From Gammaproteobacteria bacterium (lineage in GTDB: Bacteria > Pseudomonadota > Gammaproteobacteria > Competibacterales > Competibacteraceae): DNA of 64,000 bases. Both the position numbers and the translations under genes were made by a program. Shown one piece after another: positions 43,499 to 53,602 of the stretch. How positions within the stretch are numbered: the first letter of the stretch is position 1; the number at the start of each line of letters is the position of its first letter. The stretch covers positions 1 to 64,000 of the forward strand of contig JACKNE010000016.1 in assembly GCA_024235035.1 (NCBI GenBank), read 5' to 3'. Under the pieces are notes generated by a model. It ran no database searches. It had not been told where the DNA came from and worked only from the letters and a program-made list of their open reading frames with translations.

Positions 43499-45301
43499 AT
43501 GCCCAGCTACACCGCTCCCGTCCGCGATATGCGGTTTATCTTGCATGAACTGCTCAAGATCGATCGCTATCAGGACTTGATTCCCGGCTTTGCTGAAACG
43601 ACCCCGGATACAGTCGCCGCTATTCTGGACAATGCAGCCCAGCTCAGCGAGGAAGCGCTGCAACCCTTGAATGTCGTCGGTGACCGGGAAGGCTGTCGGC
43701 TGGAAAAGGACCAGGTCATTACACCGACGGGCTTTAAAGCGGCTTACCGGACAGTCGTCGAAGGGGGCTGGACCGGCTTGGTCGGCGACCCTCGTTATGG
43801 CGGCCAAGGCTTGCCCTACGTGCTGGGACTGGCGGTTAGCGAGATGATGGCCTCGGCCAATATGGCGTTCACCATGTACCCTGGTTTGACCAGCGGCGCC
43901 ATTGAAGCGATCGAAATCGGTGGCTCCGATGAACAGAAAAATGTGTATCTACCGAAGATGATCAGCGGCCAGTGGACCGGCACCATGAACCTGACCGAGC
44001 CGCATTGCGGCACCGATCTGGGTTTGTTACGCACCAAAGCCGAGCTGCAAGCAGACGGCAGCTATCGAATCACTGGCGCTAAAATTTTCATCTCCGCTGG
44101 TGAACATGATTTGGCTGAGAATATCATCCATCTGGTGCTGGCCCGTATCCCCGGCGGCCCGGAGGGGGTCAAGGGTATTTCGCTGTTCATCGTTCCCAAG
44201 TTCCTGGTGAATCCCGATCGTAGTCTCGGTGACCGCAACGCTGTCAGTTGCGGCGCGCTCGAAGAGAAGATGGGTATCCACGGCAACGCGACCTGTGTCA
44301 TGAATTATGACGGCGCGATTGGCTACTTGATCGGCGAGGTGCACAAGGGTCTCAGTACCATGTTCGTCATGATGAATGCGGCTCGATTGGCTGTGGCGGT
44401 GCAGGGCTTGAGCCAGGCAGCGGTGGCTTATCAAAATGCCGTGGTCTATTGCAAGGATCGGCTACAGGGTCGTTCGCTGACCGGTGTGAAACATCCTGAG
44501 CTAACGGCAGATCCGCTCATCGTGCATCCTGATATTCGTCGGATGTTAATGATTGTTCGGGTTTTTCAGGAGGGGGCACGGGCTCTGTCTTACTGGGCCG
44601 GTTTGCAGGTGGACATTATCCGCAAGCATCCTGACCCGGAGACCCGGCGCAAGGCCGATGATCTGCTGAGTTTGCTGACCCCGGTAATGAAAACCTATTT
44701 CACCGACATGGGGTTTACTGCCGCTAACTTGTGCTTGCAATGCTTCGGTGGTCACGGCTACATCGTGCAATGGGGCATGGAGCAATTTGTGCGCGACGCC
44801 CGCATCACCCAGATTTATGAAGGCGCCAATGGTATCCAGGCGCTGGATCTAGTGGGTCGTAAACTACCGGCTCACAAAGGCCGGGCAATCCAGCTCTTTT
44901 TCAGCATTGCCGGCGGATTCTGTGAGAAATACAAGAGCAACGCAGCGTTGTCGCCCTTCGTCAAACCGCTGACTGAAGCGTTGGAGCGACTCGTCGAAGC
45001 GACGCAATGGTTGATGCGCCATGCTATCTCCAATCCGGAGAGTGGCGGTGCGGTGTCGATGGATTATCTGTACATGGTGGCGTTGGTGGCGCTGGGCTAT
45101 CAGTGGGCGCAAGTGGCGCGCATCTGCACAAACCAACTCTCCAACCCGGACGACGATAGTTTCGATCGACCGTTCTACCAGAATAAGTTGGTGTGTGCCC
45201 AGTTCTTCATGGACAAGGTGCTGCCGGAAACCATGACCCATCTAGCCCGGATCGAAGCCGGGGCCGATGCGTTGATGAATCTGGATGCCGAGGCGTTTTG
45301 A
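43499..45301 (+). CDS. Large acyl-CoA dehydrogenase (DmdC-like)
   Basis: A 600-residue FAD acyl-CoA dehydrogenase of the extended type with an extra C-terminal domain, as in the 3-methylthiopropanoyl-CoA dehydrogenase (DmdC) and FadE groups. The typical start MPSYTAPVRDMRFILHEL is seen, with MNLTEPHCGTDLG near 160-172 and a QIYEGANGIQALDLVGRKL block near 440. ATG 43499 has an upstream AGGA and gives that N-terminus; ATG 43490 is also in frame. It converges with a paralogue on the other strand and lies near etfA/etfB, its electron acceptor. The chain-length preference is not readable. Confidence 0.93.
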   Translation: MPSYTAPVRDMRFILHELLKIDRYQDLIPGFAETTPDTVAAILDNAAQLSEEALQPLNVVGDREGCRLEKDQVITPTGFKAAYRTVVEGGWTGLVGDPRYGGQGLPYVLGLAVSEMMASANMAFTMYPGLTSGAIEAIEIGGSDEQKNVYLPKMISGQWTGTMNLTEPHCGTDLGLLRTKAELQADGSYRITGAKIFISAGEHDLAENIIHLVLARIPGGPEGVKGISLFIVPKFLVNPDRSLGDRNAVSCGALEEKMGIHGNATCVMNYDGAIGYLIGEVHKGLSTMFVMMNAARLAVAVQGLSQAAVAYQNAVVYCKDRLQGRSLTGVKHPELTADPLIVHPDIRRMLMIVRVFQEGARALSYWAGLQVDIIRKHPDPETRRKADDLLSLLTPVMKTYFTDMGFTAANLCLQCFGGHGYIVQWGMEQFVRDARITQIYEGANGIQALDLVGRKLPAHKGRAIQLFFSIAGGFCEKYKSNAALSPFVKPLTEALERLVEATQWLMRHAISNPESGGAVSMDYLYMVALVALGYQWAQVARICTNQLSNPDDDSFDRPFYQNKLVCAQFFMDKVLPETMTHLARIEAGADALMNLDAEAF

Positions 45302-45354
45302 GCTGCTGGCTACAAGATGACCCAGGACATCGCTGGGTCATCAGGGTCACTCCT

Positions 45355-47145
45355 TCAAAACTGTTCCTCGGTCAAGGCCATGATCGAAACACCGCCATGT
45401 TGGACCGAACGCAATAAAGCGCTGGCCCTGGGTAGCACATGTTCGGCGTAGAAACGGGCAGTGATCAATTTGGCCTCGTGGAACAGCGGATCTTGGCCGG
45501 TCATTAATTTGCTTTGCGCCACCCGGGCGGCGCGGGCCATCTGCCAACCACCGCAGACATAGCCAACCAGCATCAGATAATTGACCGATACCGCCATGAT
45601 CGCGTTCGGATCGCGGCTGGCCAGTATCCACTCGGTCGCTGCGGTTAACGTCAGTATCCCCTCGCGCAGACTCGTGTGGATCGTTGCCAGATCATCGCCC
45701 GCCGCTTGGCTCAAATCCTCGGCAGTCGCTTCGATCTCGGCGAGCAATGCCCGCATCGCCGCGCCCTGGTCCATGCTCAATTTACGGCCCGCCAAATCGG
45801 CGGCCTGGATACCCGTGGTGCCTTCGTAGATGGTGGCGATACGTGAGTCACGCAGATGTTGGCAAGCCCCAGTTTCTTCGACAAAGCCCATACCACCATG
45901 CACCTGGACACCCAATGAAGCGATTTCGATGCCCAGTTCGGTTTCCCAGCCCTTGACTACCGGAATTAAAATGTCCACTCGCGCCTGATGGGTCCGGCTG
46001 ACCACTGGATCGGGATGATGACGGGCCAGATCCATATGCCGGGCGGTGACATAGGCCAGCGCTCGCATCGCTTCGTTCTGTGCCTTCATGGTCATCAGCA
46101 TCCGCCGCACGTCCGGGTGGTGGATGATGGTCACCCGGTCGCCGCTCTTGACGCCGACTGGCCGGCCCTGAGTCCGATCCTTGGCATATTCGCGAGCTGC
46201 TTGGTAGGCACGCTCACCGATCGCCAATCCTTGTAAGCCGACCTTGAAACGGGCCTCGTTCATCATGATGAACATATAAGCCAGACCTTTGTTCTCCTCA
46301 CCCACCAGATAACCGATTGCGCCATTCTGATCGCCGAATGCCATTACACAGGTCGGACTGGCGTGGATGCCCAACTTATGTTCCAAGGACACGGCATGGA
46401 CATCGTTGCGTGGGCCAAGCGAGCCGTCGGCATTGACCAGAAACTTGGGAACGATGAACAGCGAGATACCCTTGACACCTTCAGGCGCGTCCGGGGTGCG
46501 AGCCAGCACCAGATGAATGGTGTTGGGCGTCAGGTTGTGATCGCCCCAGGTAATGAAGATCTTCTGGCCGAAAAGTCGGTAATGATCGCCTTCTGGGACG
46601 GCACGGGTGCGAACCGCTGACAAATCGGAACCGGCCTGTGATTCGGTCAGGTTCATGGTGCCGGTCCATTCGCCGCTGATCATCTTCGGCAGATACAGCG
46701 CCTTTTGCTCCGGCGAGCCGGCTTGACAGATCGCTTCAATGGCACCGTTGTTGAGCATTGGACACAGCGCGAAGGACATATTGGCGGAATTCCACATCTC
46801 CTGGGTCGCGGTATTGATCAGTTCCGGTAAACCCTGACCGCCATGTTCAACCGGACTGCCAAGGCCGTTCCAACCGCCATCGATGAATTTCCGATAGGCA
46901 TCGGCAAAGCCGTCAGCGGGGATGACGCCTTCGGGACCGATCTTGGCGCCCTGGATATCGCCTGTCTTGTTGAGTGGCGCCAGTACTTCGGCAGCCAGCT
47001 TAGCGGCCTCTTCCAGGACCGCTTCCACCAACTCGGGGCTGATTTCCTGTTCGGCGAAAACAGGCAGCGCGGCGACTTCATTTAGGCCGGCCAATTCATC
47101 GATGACAAACTGCATATCACGGGTCGGGGCGAAATAGGCGGTCAT
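45355..47145 (-). CDS. Large acyl-CoA dehydrogenase, paralogue
   Basis: A 596-residue extended acyl-CoA dehydrogenase with the same architecture as the convergent gene (start MTAYFAPTRDMQFVIDEL, block MNLTESQAGSDLSAVRTRA, and ATIYEGTTGIQAADLAGRKL). Fatty acyl-CoA or a branched or thioether acyl-CoA is oxidised to the enoyl-CoA with electrons passed to ETF. It lies 104 nt downstream of etfA on the same strand, so etfB-etfA-dehydrogenase is probably one operon. Confidence 0.93.
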   Translation of the reverse strand: MTAYFAPTRDMQFVIDELAGLNEVAALPVFAEQEISPELVEAVLEEAAKLAAEVLAPLNKTGDIQGAKIGPEGVIPADGFADAYRKFIDGGWNGLGSPVEHGGQGLPELINTATQEMWNSANMSFALCPMLNNGAIEAICQAGSPEQKALYLPKMISGEWTGTMNLTESQAGSDLSAVRTRAVPEGDHYRLFGQKIFITWGDHNLTPNTIHLVLARTPDAPEGVKGISLFIVPKFLVNADGSLGPRNDVHAVSLEHKLGIHASPTCVMAFGDQNGAIGYLVGEENKGLAYMFIMMNEARFKVGLQGLAIGERAYQAAREYAKDRTQGRPVGVKSGDRVTIIHHPDVRRMLMTMKAQNEAMRALAYVTARHMDLARHHPDPVVSRTHQARVDILIPVVKGWETELGIEIASLGVQVHGGMGFVEETGACQHLRDSRIATIYEGTTGIQAADLAGRKLSMDQGAAMRALLAEIEATAEDLSQAAGDDLATIHTSLREGILTLTAATEWILASRDPNAIMAVSVNYLMLVGYVCGGWQMARAARVAQSKLMTGQDPLFHEAKLITARFYAEHVLPRASALLRSVQHGGVSIMALTEEQF

Positions 47146-47249
47146 AACGCCTCCTTGAGAAAGGTTCGAGGGATCGGGAAAGTGCTGAAAGCCCTCTCCC
47201 TAAGGACAAGGGAAAGGGTCGGGGTAGGATCTGTTGGAAGGCGACGGGT

Positions 47250-48200
47250 TTAACTGGCCGCTTTCAACTGATCCAGCTCTTTTGATAGTTCGGGAATGGC
47301 AGTGAACAAATCAGCGACCAGGCCATAATCGGCGACCTGGAAGATCGGTGCTTCCTCATCCTTATTGATGGCGACGATGACCTTGCTATCCTTCATGCCC
47401 GCCAAGTGTTGAATAGCGCCGGAGATGCCGACCGCGATGTACAGTTCCGGAGCGACCACCTTGCCGGTTTGGCCGACTTGGTAGTCATTGGGCACAAAAC
47501 CGGAATCTACGGCGGCGCGGGAGGCGCCCACCGCCGCGTTGAGTTTGTCGGCCACGTCTTCGAGCAGCTTGAAGTTCTCTCCGTTACCCATACCGCGCCC
47601 ACCGGAAATGATAATACGTGCGGCGGTCAGTTCCGGTCGGTCAGATTGGGTGAGTTGTTGGCCGACAAAACTGGAGACGCCGGCGTCTGCTGCCGGAGCG
47701 ACGGCTTCGATGCTGGCCGAACCACTGGTCACTGCAGCGGCTGGGAAGGCAGTGCCACGCACGGTGATGACTTTGATAGCGTCCTTGGATTGGACGGTAG
47801 CCAACACATTGCCGGCATAGATAGGGCGAACGAAAGTATCGGTGCTCTCGATCTTGATAATGTCGGAGATTTGCGCCACGTCCAGCAGGGCTGCAACGCG
47901 CGGTAGGGTGTTTTTGCCAGCGGCGGTGGCCGAAGCCAGGATATGGCTGTAGCCGCTGGCCAGATCGATTACCAGCGCGGCGACGTTCTCCGCCAGTTGA
48001 TGCATGTAGTGCGGAGCATCGGCGATCAGGACTTTCTTGACGCCCGCGACTTGAGCAGCGGCTTCAGCGACCGCGCGGCAGCCCTGACCGGCGACCAGCA
48101 CATGAAGATCGTCGCCCAGTTGCGCAGCGGCGGTGATCGTGTTCAGCGTCGCCGCCTTGAGGACGGCGTTATCGTGTTCGGCAATAACTAGAATGCTCAT
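47250..48200 (-). CDS. etfA: Electron transfer flavoprotein alpha subunit
   Basis: A 316-residue ETF alpha chain. The C-terminal FAD-binding domain is intact (ISGGRGMGNGENFKLLEDVA, GQTGKVVAPELYIAVGISGA, INKDEEAPIFQVADYG). It follows etfB by 19 nt. The ETF heterodimer takes electrons from acyl-CoA dehydrogenases and hands them to ETF:quinone oxidoreductase, which is not in the window. Confidence 0.97.
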   Translation of the reverse strand: MSILVIAEHDNAVLKAATLNTITAAAQLGDDLHVLVAGQGCRAVAEAAAQVAGVKKVLIADAPHYMHQLAENVAALVIDLASGYSHILASATAAGKNTLPRVAALLDVAQISDIIKIESTDTFVRPIYAGNVLATVQSKDAIKVITVRGTAFPAAAVTSGSASIEAVAPAADAGVSSFVGQQLTQSDRPELTAARIIISGGRGMGNGENFKLLEDVADKLNAAVGASRAAVDSGFVPNDYQVGQTGKVVAPELYIAVGISGAIQHLAGMKDSKVIVAINKDEEAPIFQVADYGLVADLFTAIPELSKELDQLKAAS

Positions 48201-48219
48201 GATTCAGTACTCGCGGGCC

Positions 48220-48969
48220 TTAGATGACGTGGGCTTCTTTATGTAATTTGTCGACCAGGGCGGCGACGCTATCGACCTTGATGCCAGCCTGGCGCTTGGG
48301 TGGCTCCTGTACCTTGAGCGTAGTTAGACGCGGTTCAGGGTCCACGCCCAAATCTGCCGGCTTCAGTACTTCCAATGGCTTCTTCTTAGCCTTCATGATA
48401 TTGGGCAGCTTGACGAAGCGCGGCTCATTCAAGCGCAGATCGGTTGTGACCAGCGCCGGCAATTTCAACGCCACGGTTTCCAGGCCCCCGTCGATTTCAC
48501 GGGTGACATTGACCATTCCCTCGCCGACTTCGATCTTGGAGGCGAAAGCGCCTTGTGGCCAACCCAACAGCGCCGCGAGCATTTGGCCGGTTTGATTGGC
48601 GTCGTCATCGATAGCCTGCTTGCCGAGAATGATCAATTCCGGCTTTTCCTTTTCCACCACCGCCTTGAGCAACTTGGCGACCGCCAATGGTTGCAATTCG
48701 ATATCGGTTTCCACCAGGATGCCCCGGTCAGCGCCCATGGCCAGCGCGGTGCGGATGGTGTCTTGGCAAGCGGGGACGCCCAGCGAGACAGCGACGATTT
48801 CCTTGGCCTTGCCAGCCTCCTGCAGACGCACCGCTTCTTCCACAGCAATTTCATCGAAGGGATTCATAGACATCTTGACATTGGCGGTTTCCACGCCGGA
48901 GCCATCGGCTTTGGCTCGAACCTTGACGTTGTAATCGACTACCCGTTTTACGGCGACTAGAATTTTCAT
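48220..48969 (-). CDS. etfB: Electron transfer flavoprotein beta subunit
   Basis: A 249-residue ETF beta chain. It begins MKILVAVKRVVDYNVKVR and has the family blocks SMNPFDEIAVEEAVRL and GKQAIDDDANQTGQMLAALL. It is first in the etfB-etfA-dehydrogenase group and divergent from a MaoC hydratase gene 221 nt away, so the promoter should be in that gap. Confidence 0.97.
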   Translation of the reverse strand: MKILVAVKRVVDYNVKVRAKADGSGVETANVKMSMNPFDEIAVEEAVRLQEAGKAKEIVAVSLGVPACQDTIRTALAMGADRGILVETDIELQPLAVAKLLKAVVEKEKPELIILGKQAIDDDANQTGQMLAALLGWPQGAFASKIEVGEGMVNVTREIDGGLETVALKLPALVTTDLRLNEPRFVKLPNIMKAKKKPLEVLKPADLGVDPEPRLTTLKVQEPPKRQAGIKVDSVAALVDKLHKEAHVI

Positions 48970-49190
48970 TGTTGACCTTTATTTGGGGTTGCTCGTGATT
49001 TTGAAATGAACCCACCGGGTTAAACCCTGCTAAGTTATGGTATTTAGTCCCCCTCAGCGATGCAATGTCTTTGTGGTTATGGCGAAGGTTGGTGGTTCCA
49101 ACATTTCCCACGTCCTTGCTCGGTCGTGTAGGCTATGCCCTGTGTGCATTCACAGCGATGCATCTTGGAATCACTCCAGCGGAGAAATAC

Positions 49191-49649
49191 ATGTATCCCA
49201 CTCACGAAGGCTATAACGATACCCTGCACGGTTACTACCTTGAGGATCTCAAGGTTGGTATGAGCGCTTCTCACGCCAAGACGGTGACCGAAACCGATGT
49301 CGTGCTATTCGCAGGTTTGACCGGCGATAATAATCCGATCCACTGCAATGAGGTGTTTGCTACTCAGACGCAGTTCAAAAGCCGGATTGTTCACGGGATG
49401 TTCTGCGCTGGCCTGATTTCCTGCGTGGCCGGTACCCGTCTGCCGGGGCCAGGCTGCGTCTACGTGGACCAACAATTGCGCTTCAAAGCACCCGTGCGAA
49501 TCGGCGATACCGTCACGGCGCTTTGCACCATCCAGGAGATTAACCAAGAACGCCGACGGGTCGTCATGAGCACGGTTTGCACCGTTGGCGACAAGGTGGT
49601 GGTCGAGGGGACCGCGATGTTCTTGGTGAGCCGCCGCGCCAAGACTTGA
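49191..49649 (+). CDS. MaoC-type (R)-specific enoyl-CoA hydratase
   Basis: A 152-residue hot-dog hydratase. The catalytic motif region FAGLTGDNNPIHCNEVFA (Asp and His about five residues apart) and RIVHGMFCAGLIS are typical of PhaJ-like enzymes, which convert enoyl-CoA from beta-oxidation to (R)-3-hydroxyacyl-CoA for polyhydroxyalkanoate. The frame is open from 49065, but ATG 49191 has GGAG with 8 nt spacing and gives a normal length. Its place beside etf and the acyl-CoA dehydrogenases fits a link between fatty-acid oxidation and storage polymer. Confidence 0.87.
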   Translation: MYPTHEGYNDTLHGYYLEDLKVGMSASHAKTVTETDVVLFAGLTGDNNPIHCNEVFATQTQFKSRIVHGMFCAGLISCVAGTRLPGPGCVYVDQQLRFKAPVRIGDTVTALCTIQEINQERRRVVMSTVCTVGDKVVVEGTAMFLVSRRAKT

Positions 49650-49749
49650 AACACCGTCGAATTTTCCAAAGTGTCAAGTTGAAGTCTAACTCATATCCCC
49701 TACCACTGAATTAGATAATCAAGCTATTGAAATTTAGATGGAGCTGGGG

Positions 49750-52455
49750 TTAATCTTCCATGATCACCCGGAAGCCGGTTAGCCCATCGCGGTCGCTGGG
49801 CTTTCGGGGTAGCCGTTTGGCCGAACGTAGATCGCCGGCGCCATTGTTCCAGGAACCTCCTCGCGCGACTCGTTGACCTTGGTTGGAGCGTTTCGCCGAA
49901 CAGCGCTCTTCCTCACCGGCGTAGCGCGGATAGTATTCCGAGCAGGTCCATTCCCAGACATTTCCGGCTACATCGTGCAGTCCCAGCGAGTTGGGTAGAT
50001 AACTGCCAACTTGAGTAGTGACCGATTGGCCATCGTCCAGATTGCCGATGGAGGCGCCGGTTGGATCGTTGCGGTCGGAAAAATTAGCGTAGCGGGGATC
50101 GATCAGGTCGCCCCAATAATACCGAGTAGTGGTCCCAGCGCGGGCGGCGTATTCCCACTCTGCTTCCGTAGGCAGCCGGAAGCGTTTGCCTGCACCCGAT
50201 TCCCAAGTTAACCATTCGGCGAAAGCTTGTGCGTCGTCCCAACTCAGATTGACAGCTGGTTGCGTGTCCGCGTTCAGAGAGCGTCCTTGGAAGGAGCCGC
50301 TATCGTGCTGAGGTTTGAAGCGCCGGAATTGACTATTGGTCACTTCGGTTTTGCCCATCCAGAAGCCCGCCGGACAGACTCGATGGATAGGCTCGTCGCT
50401 GCCACGGTCTCGCTCGGTCAATGGGCTGCCCATGTTGAAACAGCCGCCTTCGATCCACTTCAATTCCATGCCAACGGTATTGTCAGTAAAAGTTTGGCTA
50501 GAAGTCGTTGAGCGTTGTGCAGAGAGTAGTTCGCTTTGAACCGTAGCCAGCGCTGGGTGTTGACGATCGATCGCTGCCGCTTGATCCAGGGCGCGGTGAG
50601 CCTGATCCCAGGCTCGGCTAGCGATGGCCTTACGCGCTTGATCGATGTATCCGATCAATTCCGTCTCGCGTTGCCGGGCAGCTTCTTGAGCGAGCTGAGC
50701 CAGCTCTTCTTTTTGCTGTTTCTCCAAGGCGGCGATTTCAAGCTGACGTTGTGTTTGGGCAGCTTGATAATACTCATAGGAGAGCAAGCTGATTCCTGAA
50801 AGTCCTGAGATGGCGAACACGCTTAACAATACTCGTTTCCAGTTGACCGATCGGATGCCAGAGGCGGGTTTGGTCAGCTCGGGTACGCTCTCCGGAGCAG
50901 TCGATGGGGTGGTTTGTGGGGCAGCGGCTTCTTCCCCGACGGGATTGGTTCGCGACCGGGGAGATGAGAGCGGTTCCACACGCTCTATGGGGATGCTCGT
51001 CGAGTTTACCCGTTTAGATGAAACTTTCTTCAGGTGTTCCAGTGCTGATTTCGGCGATCGTTTGAGTAAGGATTCCGATGGCTCCTGGGAAGGTTGCTGA
51101 GGCGGTTGTTTGATGAGTGTTGTAGGAGAGGCTTCAGATTCGCTTTTGTCCAGATGCTCCCAGATGTTTTCCAGCATCGGCAGGGATAGATCACTCTCCG
51201 TGGACTGGAGCGGCGCGGACGCTGTCTCGATATCGGTGATTCTTGGAGATGCCGGCGGTTCGATGTGATCCAGGGTCCAATCCAATCCAGATTCAGAGGG
51301 TAAGGAGCGTAATTCACGCCGATCTTCTCGAGGGTCATTGGCGGGCGTTGAGGGATATGAAGGGACTGAGCGCCGTTTTGGTGGTTCCGGAGGGTGCGGC
51401 GCTGACAAGGGGTGATTCGGCCAACGGGTCGATGGCAGCGACGCTCCTGATTGTGGGGCGAGCGGCTCGAAACGCAATGAAGCCGATGACGGCAGATCCA
51501 GTAATTCCGTCTTGATGGGCGGTACGTGTGAGAAATCCGCCTGGCTATTGGACCGATCAGCGGCTTGCAGAGCCTGCCGCATGGCGGGTACGCTTTGAAA
51601 TCGGTCTTCAGGACGAACCGCCAATGCTTGGTCGATGACTTGCAAGAGTCCACGCGAATATAAACCGGCGCCAACCTCCACAGCCGGTTGTACTGGGTCC
51701 TTGAGCACCCGGCCAGGCGCTTCAATGGGGGGAGCTCCAGTGATACAGCGGTACATGACGGCGCCGAGAGCGTAGATGTCCGTCCAGGGGCCGTAATCTT
51801 CTCCGACAGTGACGTATTGCTCAATCGGTGAATAACCTGGGGTCACTACGCTGGTCACCCTACGGGTGCGTCGACCCAGTGCTTGTCGGGCGGCGCCGAA
51901 GTCGAGCAGCATGACATGGCCGTCGCGACTGCGGATGTAGAGGTTGCTTGGCTTGAGATCTCGATGCAGGTAGTTCTGGCTGTGAACTGCCTCCAACGCC
52001 GGCATGATATCGTCCAGCAGCCGATGCACTTCGTGTTCGGGAAGGATGCCGCCCCGTTGCAACATGGCGCTGAGCGATTCGCCATCTTCGTATTCCATGA
52101 CGATGTAGGCGCTGCCATTTGCCGAGAAGTAGTCGCGTACCCGCACTACGCCGGGATGGTTCACCTGCACCAGAATCTTCGCTTCGTCCAGGAACCGCTC
52201 CAGACCCCATTGATAACAAGGCGGTTCACCTTGTCGGGCCGGAATCTGTCCTTGGGCGTTGGCGCGAACGGTGGTGCTGTCGTGATCGCGATAAGCCCAT
52301 TCTGCCGGGAAGTATTCCTTGATGGCGACTTCGTTTTGCAGGGCTTCATGAATCGCCCGGTAGGTGATGCCAAAACCGCCGGCGCCCAACACCCCTTCGA
52401 TTTGATAGCGGTGCAGGTTATAGCCGTTGGGTAGCGCGTTGGTTTCTTCGGTCAT
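49750..52455 (-). CDS. Ser/Thr protein kinase fused to a formylglycine-enzyme-like domain
   Basis: A 901-residue protein. The N-terminal eukaryotic-type kinase (about 14-290) has GAGGFG at 24-29, K46 in VAIKEYFP, HRDLKPSN at 164-171 and DFGAA at 185-189. A Pro/Ser-rich linker (about 310-545) leads to a membrane helix (about 555-575) and a Gln/Glu/Ala-rich coiled-coil-like stretch. The rest (about 665-901) is an FGE-sulfatase/SUMF1 domain (FNMGSPLTERD, GKTEVTNSQF, RLPTEAEWEYAARAG, GGSWNN, GFRVIMED). The kinase faces the cytosol and the C-terminal domain the periplasm, by prediction. A PP2C phosphatase gene lies 63 nt upstream, giving an antagonistic pair. Confidence 0.93.
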   Translation of the reverse strand: MTEETNALPNGYNLHRYQIEGVLGAGGFGITYRAIHEALQNEVAIKEYFPAEWAYRDHDSTTVRANAQGQIPARQGEPPCYQWGLERFLDEAKILVQVNHPGVVRVRDYFSANGSAYIVMEYEDGESLSAMLQRGGILPEHEVHRLLDDIMPALEAVHSQNYLHRDLKPSNLYIRSRDGHVMLLDFGAARQALGRRTRRVTSVVTPGYSPIEQYVTVGEDYGPWTDIYALGAVMYRCITGAPPIEAPGRVLKDPVQPAVEVGAGLYSRGLLQVIDQALAVRPEDRFQSVPAMRQALQAADRSNSQADFSHVPPIKTELLDLPSSASLRFEPLAPQSGASLPSTRWPNHPLSAPHPPEPPKRRSVPSYPSTPANDPREDRRELRSLPSESGLDWTLDHIEPPASPRITDIETASAPLQSTESDLSLPMLENIWEHLDKSESEASPTTLIKQPPQQPSQEPSESLLKRSPKSALEHLKKVSSKRVNSTSIPIERVEPLSSPRSRTNPVGEEAAAPQTTPSTAPESVPELTKPASGIRSVNWKRVLLSVFAISGLSGISLLSYEYYQAAQTQRQLEIAALEKQQKEELAQLAQEAARQRETELIGYIDQARKAIASRAWDQAHRALDQAAAIDRQHPALATVQSELLSAQRSTTSSQTFTDNTVGMELKWIEGGCFNMGSPLTERDRGSDEPIHRVCPAGFWMGKTEVTNSQFRRFKPQHDSGSFQGRSLNADTQPAVNLSWDDAQAFAEWLTWESGAGKRFRLPTEAEWEYAARAGTTTRYYWGDLIDPRYANFSDRNDPTGASIGNLDDGQSVTTQVGSYLPNSLGLHDVAGNVWEWTCSEYYPRYAGEEERCSAKRSNQGQRVARGGSWNNGAGDLRSAKRLPRKPSDRDGLTGFRVIMED

Positions 52456-52518
52456 CGGGCTGCCCTTTGCAGTAGACGATTCTGGCGCAATCGGGATGGC
52501 GGTGGAGCGGCGGTTAAC

Positions 52519-53361
52519 TTATGAACGGCGATCGCGGTTGAACAGCGATGTCAAACCTGCCGGCAGCCAATTGAGCCAGCGTGGAGGATCGCTTATAACA
52601 TCTGGATCGGTTCGTAACAGTACCAGCGTCGCGTTGTCAGCATCTGCACCACCACGCTGCGCGGCTGTTTCAACCAGTCGATGGGCCGCTGCCTCTGGGC
52701 CGTGATCCAGCGTGATCGTCCAGATCTCGGTTTCGGTGACATGCTCCCAAACACCATCTGAACAAAGCGCTAGTAGATCGCCCGGCTGGATGGTCAAATC
52801 ACCTTGATCGGATCGAGGTGATTCATCGCCGCCTAGGCAGCGGTAAAGGCGGTTCTGCGCCGGATGCATACCCATCTGAGACTCCTCGATTTCGCCGAGA
52901 TCGGTTAGCAATTGCACCACGGAGTGATCGCGGGTGCGCATCACCCGGTGACCCTGCCGGAAGTGATAGAGTCGGCTGTCGCCAATGTTCAGCCAGTAAG
53001 CTCGGGTGGGCGCCAGCCAAACCATGATCAGCGTACTGCGAGCGGTTTCCGACCGGCGGTTGATCGTTTCGTGCATCTGTTGGCACAACTGCTCAAGAGC
53101 CGTGGAAGGATCGGTTTGCAAGGACGCAGGTGGATTCAGGACGAAATTCTGGGCCGTGTCGATGACAATTTGCGCACCTAGTGCTCCATCCAGGTGCCCC
53201 CCCATGCCATCCGCCACGATCGCCAGTAGTCCTGCTGGGTTGTGCGATTGAAAAAGGCCCCAGCGATCCTGTTGTTCGTGACGTCCTCCCTGATGGCTGG
53301 CGGCTCCCTGTTCCCAGGGAGTGGATGGACTGGATGGTTGGATGGAGGACTTCAAGGACAC
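52519..53361 (-). CDS. PP2C-type protein phosphatase
   Basis: A 280-residue PPM-family Ser/Thr phosphatase. Metal-binding motifs are seen in order: RHEQQDRWG near 26-34, VADGMGGHLDGALGA near 50-64, NIGDSRLYHFRQGH, ALCSDGVWEHVTETE and a final DNATLVLL. It is the first gene of a two-gene group with the FGE-fused kinase downstream and should reverse its phosphorylation. No type VI secretion genes are present, although kinase/phosphatase pairs of this style often occur with them. Confidence 0.92.
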   Translation of the reverse strand: MSLKSSIQPSSPSTPWEQGAASHQGGRHEQQDRWGLFQSHNPAGLLAIVADGMGGHLDGALGAQIVIDTAQNFVLNPPASLQTDPSTALEQLCQQMHETINRRSETARSTLIMVWLAPTRAYWLNIGDSRLYHFRQGHRVMRTRDHSVVQLLTDLGEIEESQMGMHPAQNRLYRCLGGDESPRSDQGDLTIQPGDLLALCSDGVWEHVTETEIWTITLDHGPEAAAHRLVETAAQRGGADADNATLVLLRTDPDVISDPPRWLNWLPAGLTSLFNRDRRS

Positions 53362-53405
53362 GAGGTGAAACCTGTGGTTATTTGCTTCATGATCGATAGG
53401 GTTTT

Positions 53406-53459
53406 GTGGGTTCGGCGTCAGCTGGGCGTCGGGCTTCGTTCGCTGTCGGGCGAACCCAC
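53406..53459. repeat. Hairpin-forming inverted repeat
   Basis: Perfect 9-bp arms GTGGGTTCG (53406-53414) and CGAACCCAC (53451-53459) with a GC-rich, partly self-complementary centre. It is similar in style to REP-type elements and lies in the 241-nt gap upstream of the phosphatase gene, which otherwise holds nothing recognisable. Confidence 0.6.
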
Positions 53460-53602
53460 CTCAAATCGGGAATCAGCCATGCAGCCAGCGGCGTTTTGTT
53501 CTTTCCATCCGCCATTATGTAACCGCTGGTTGTGGATAGACAATCCAAATTCAACCACGATGGACGATTCTGGCTGGGAAATCCCGTGAACATGCGGATA
53601 AC

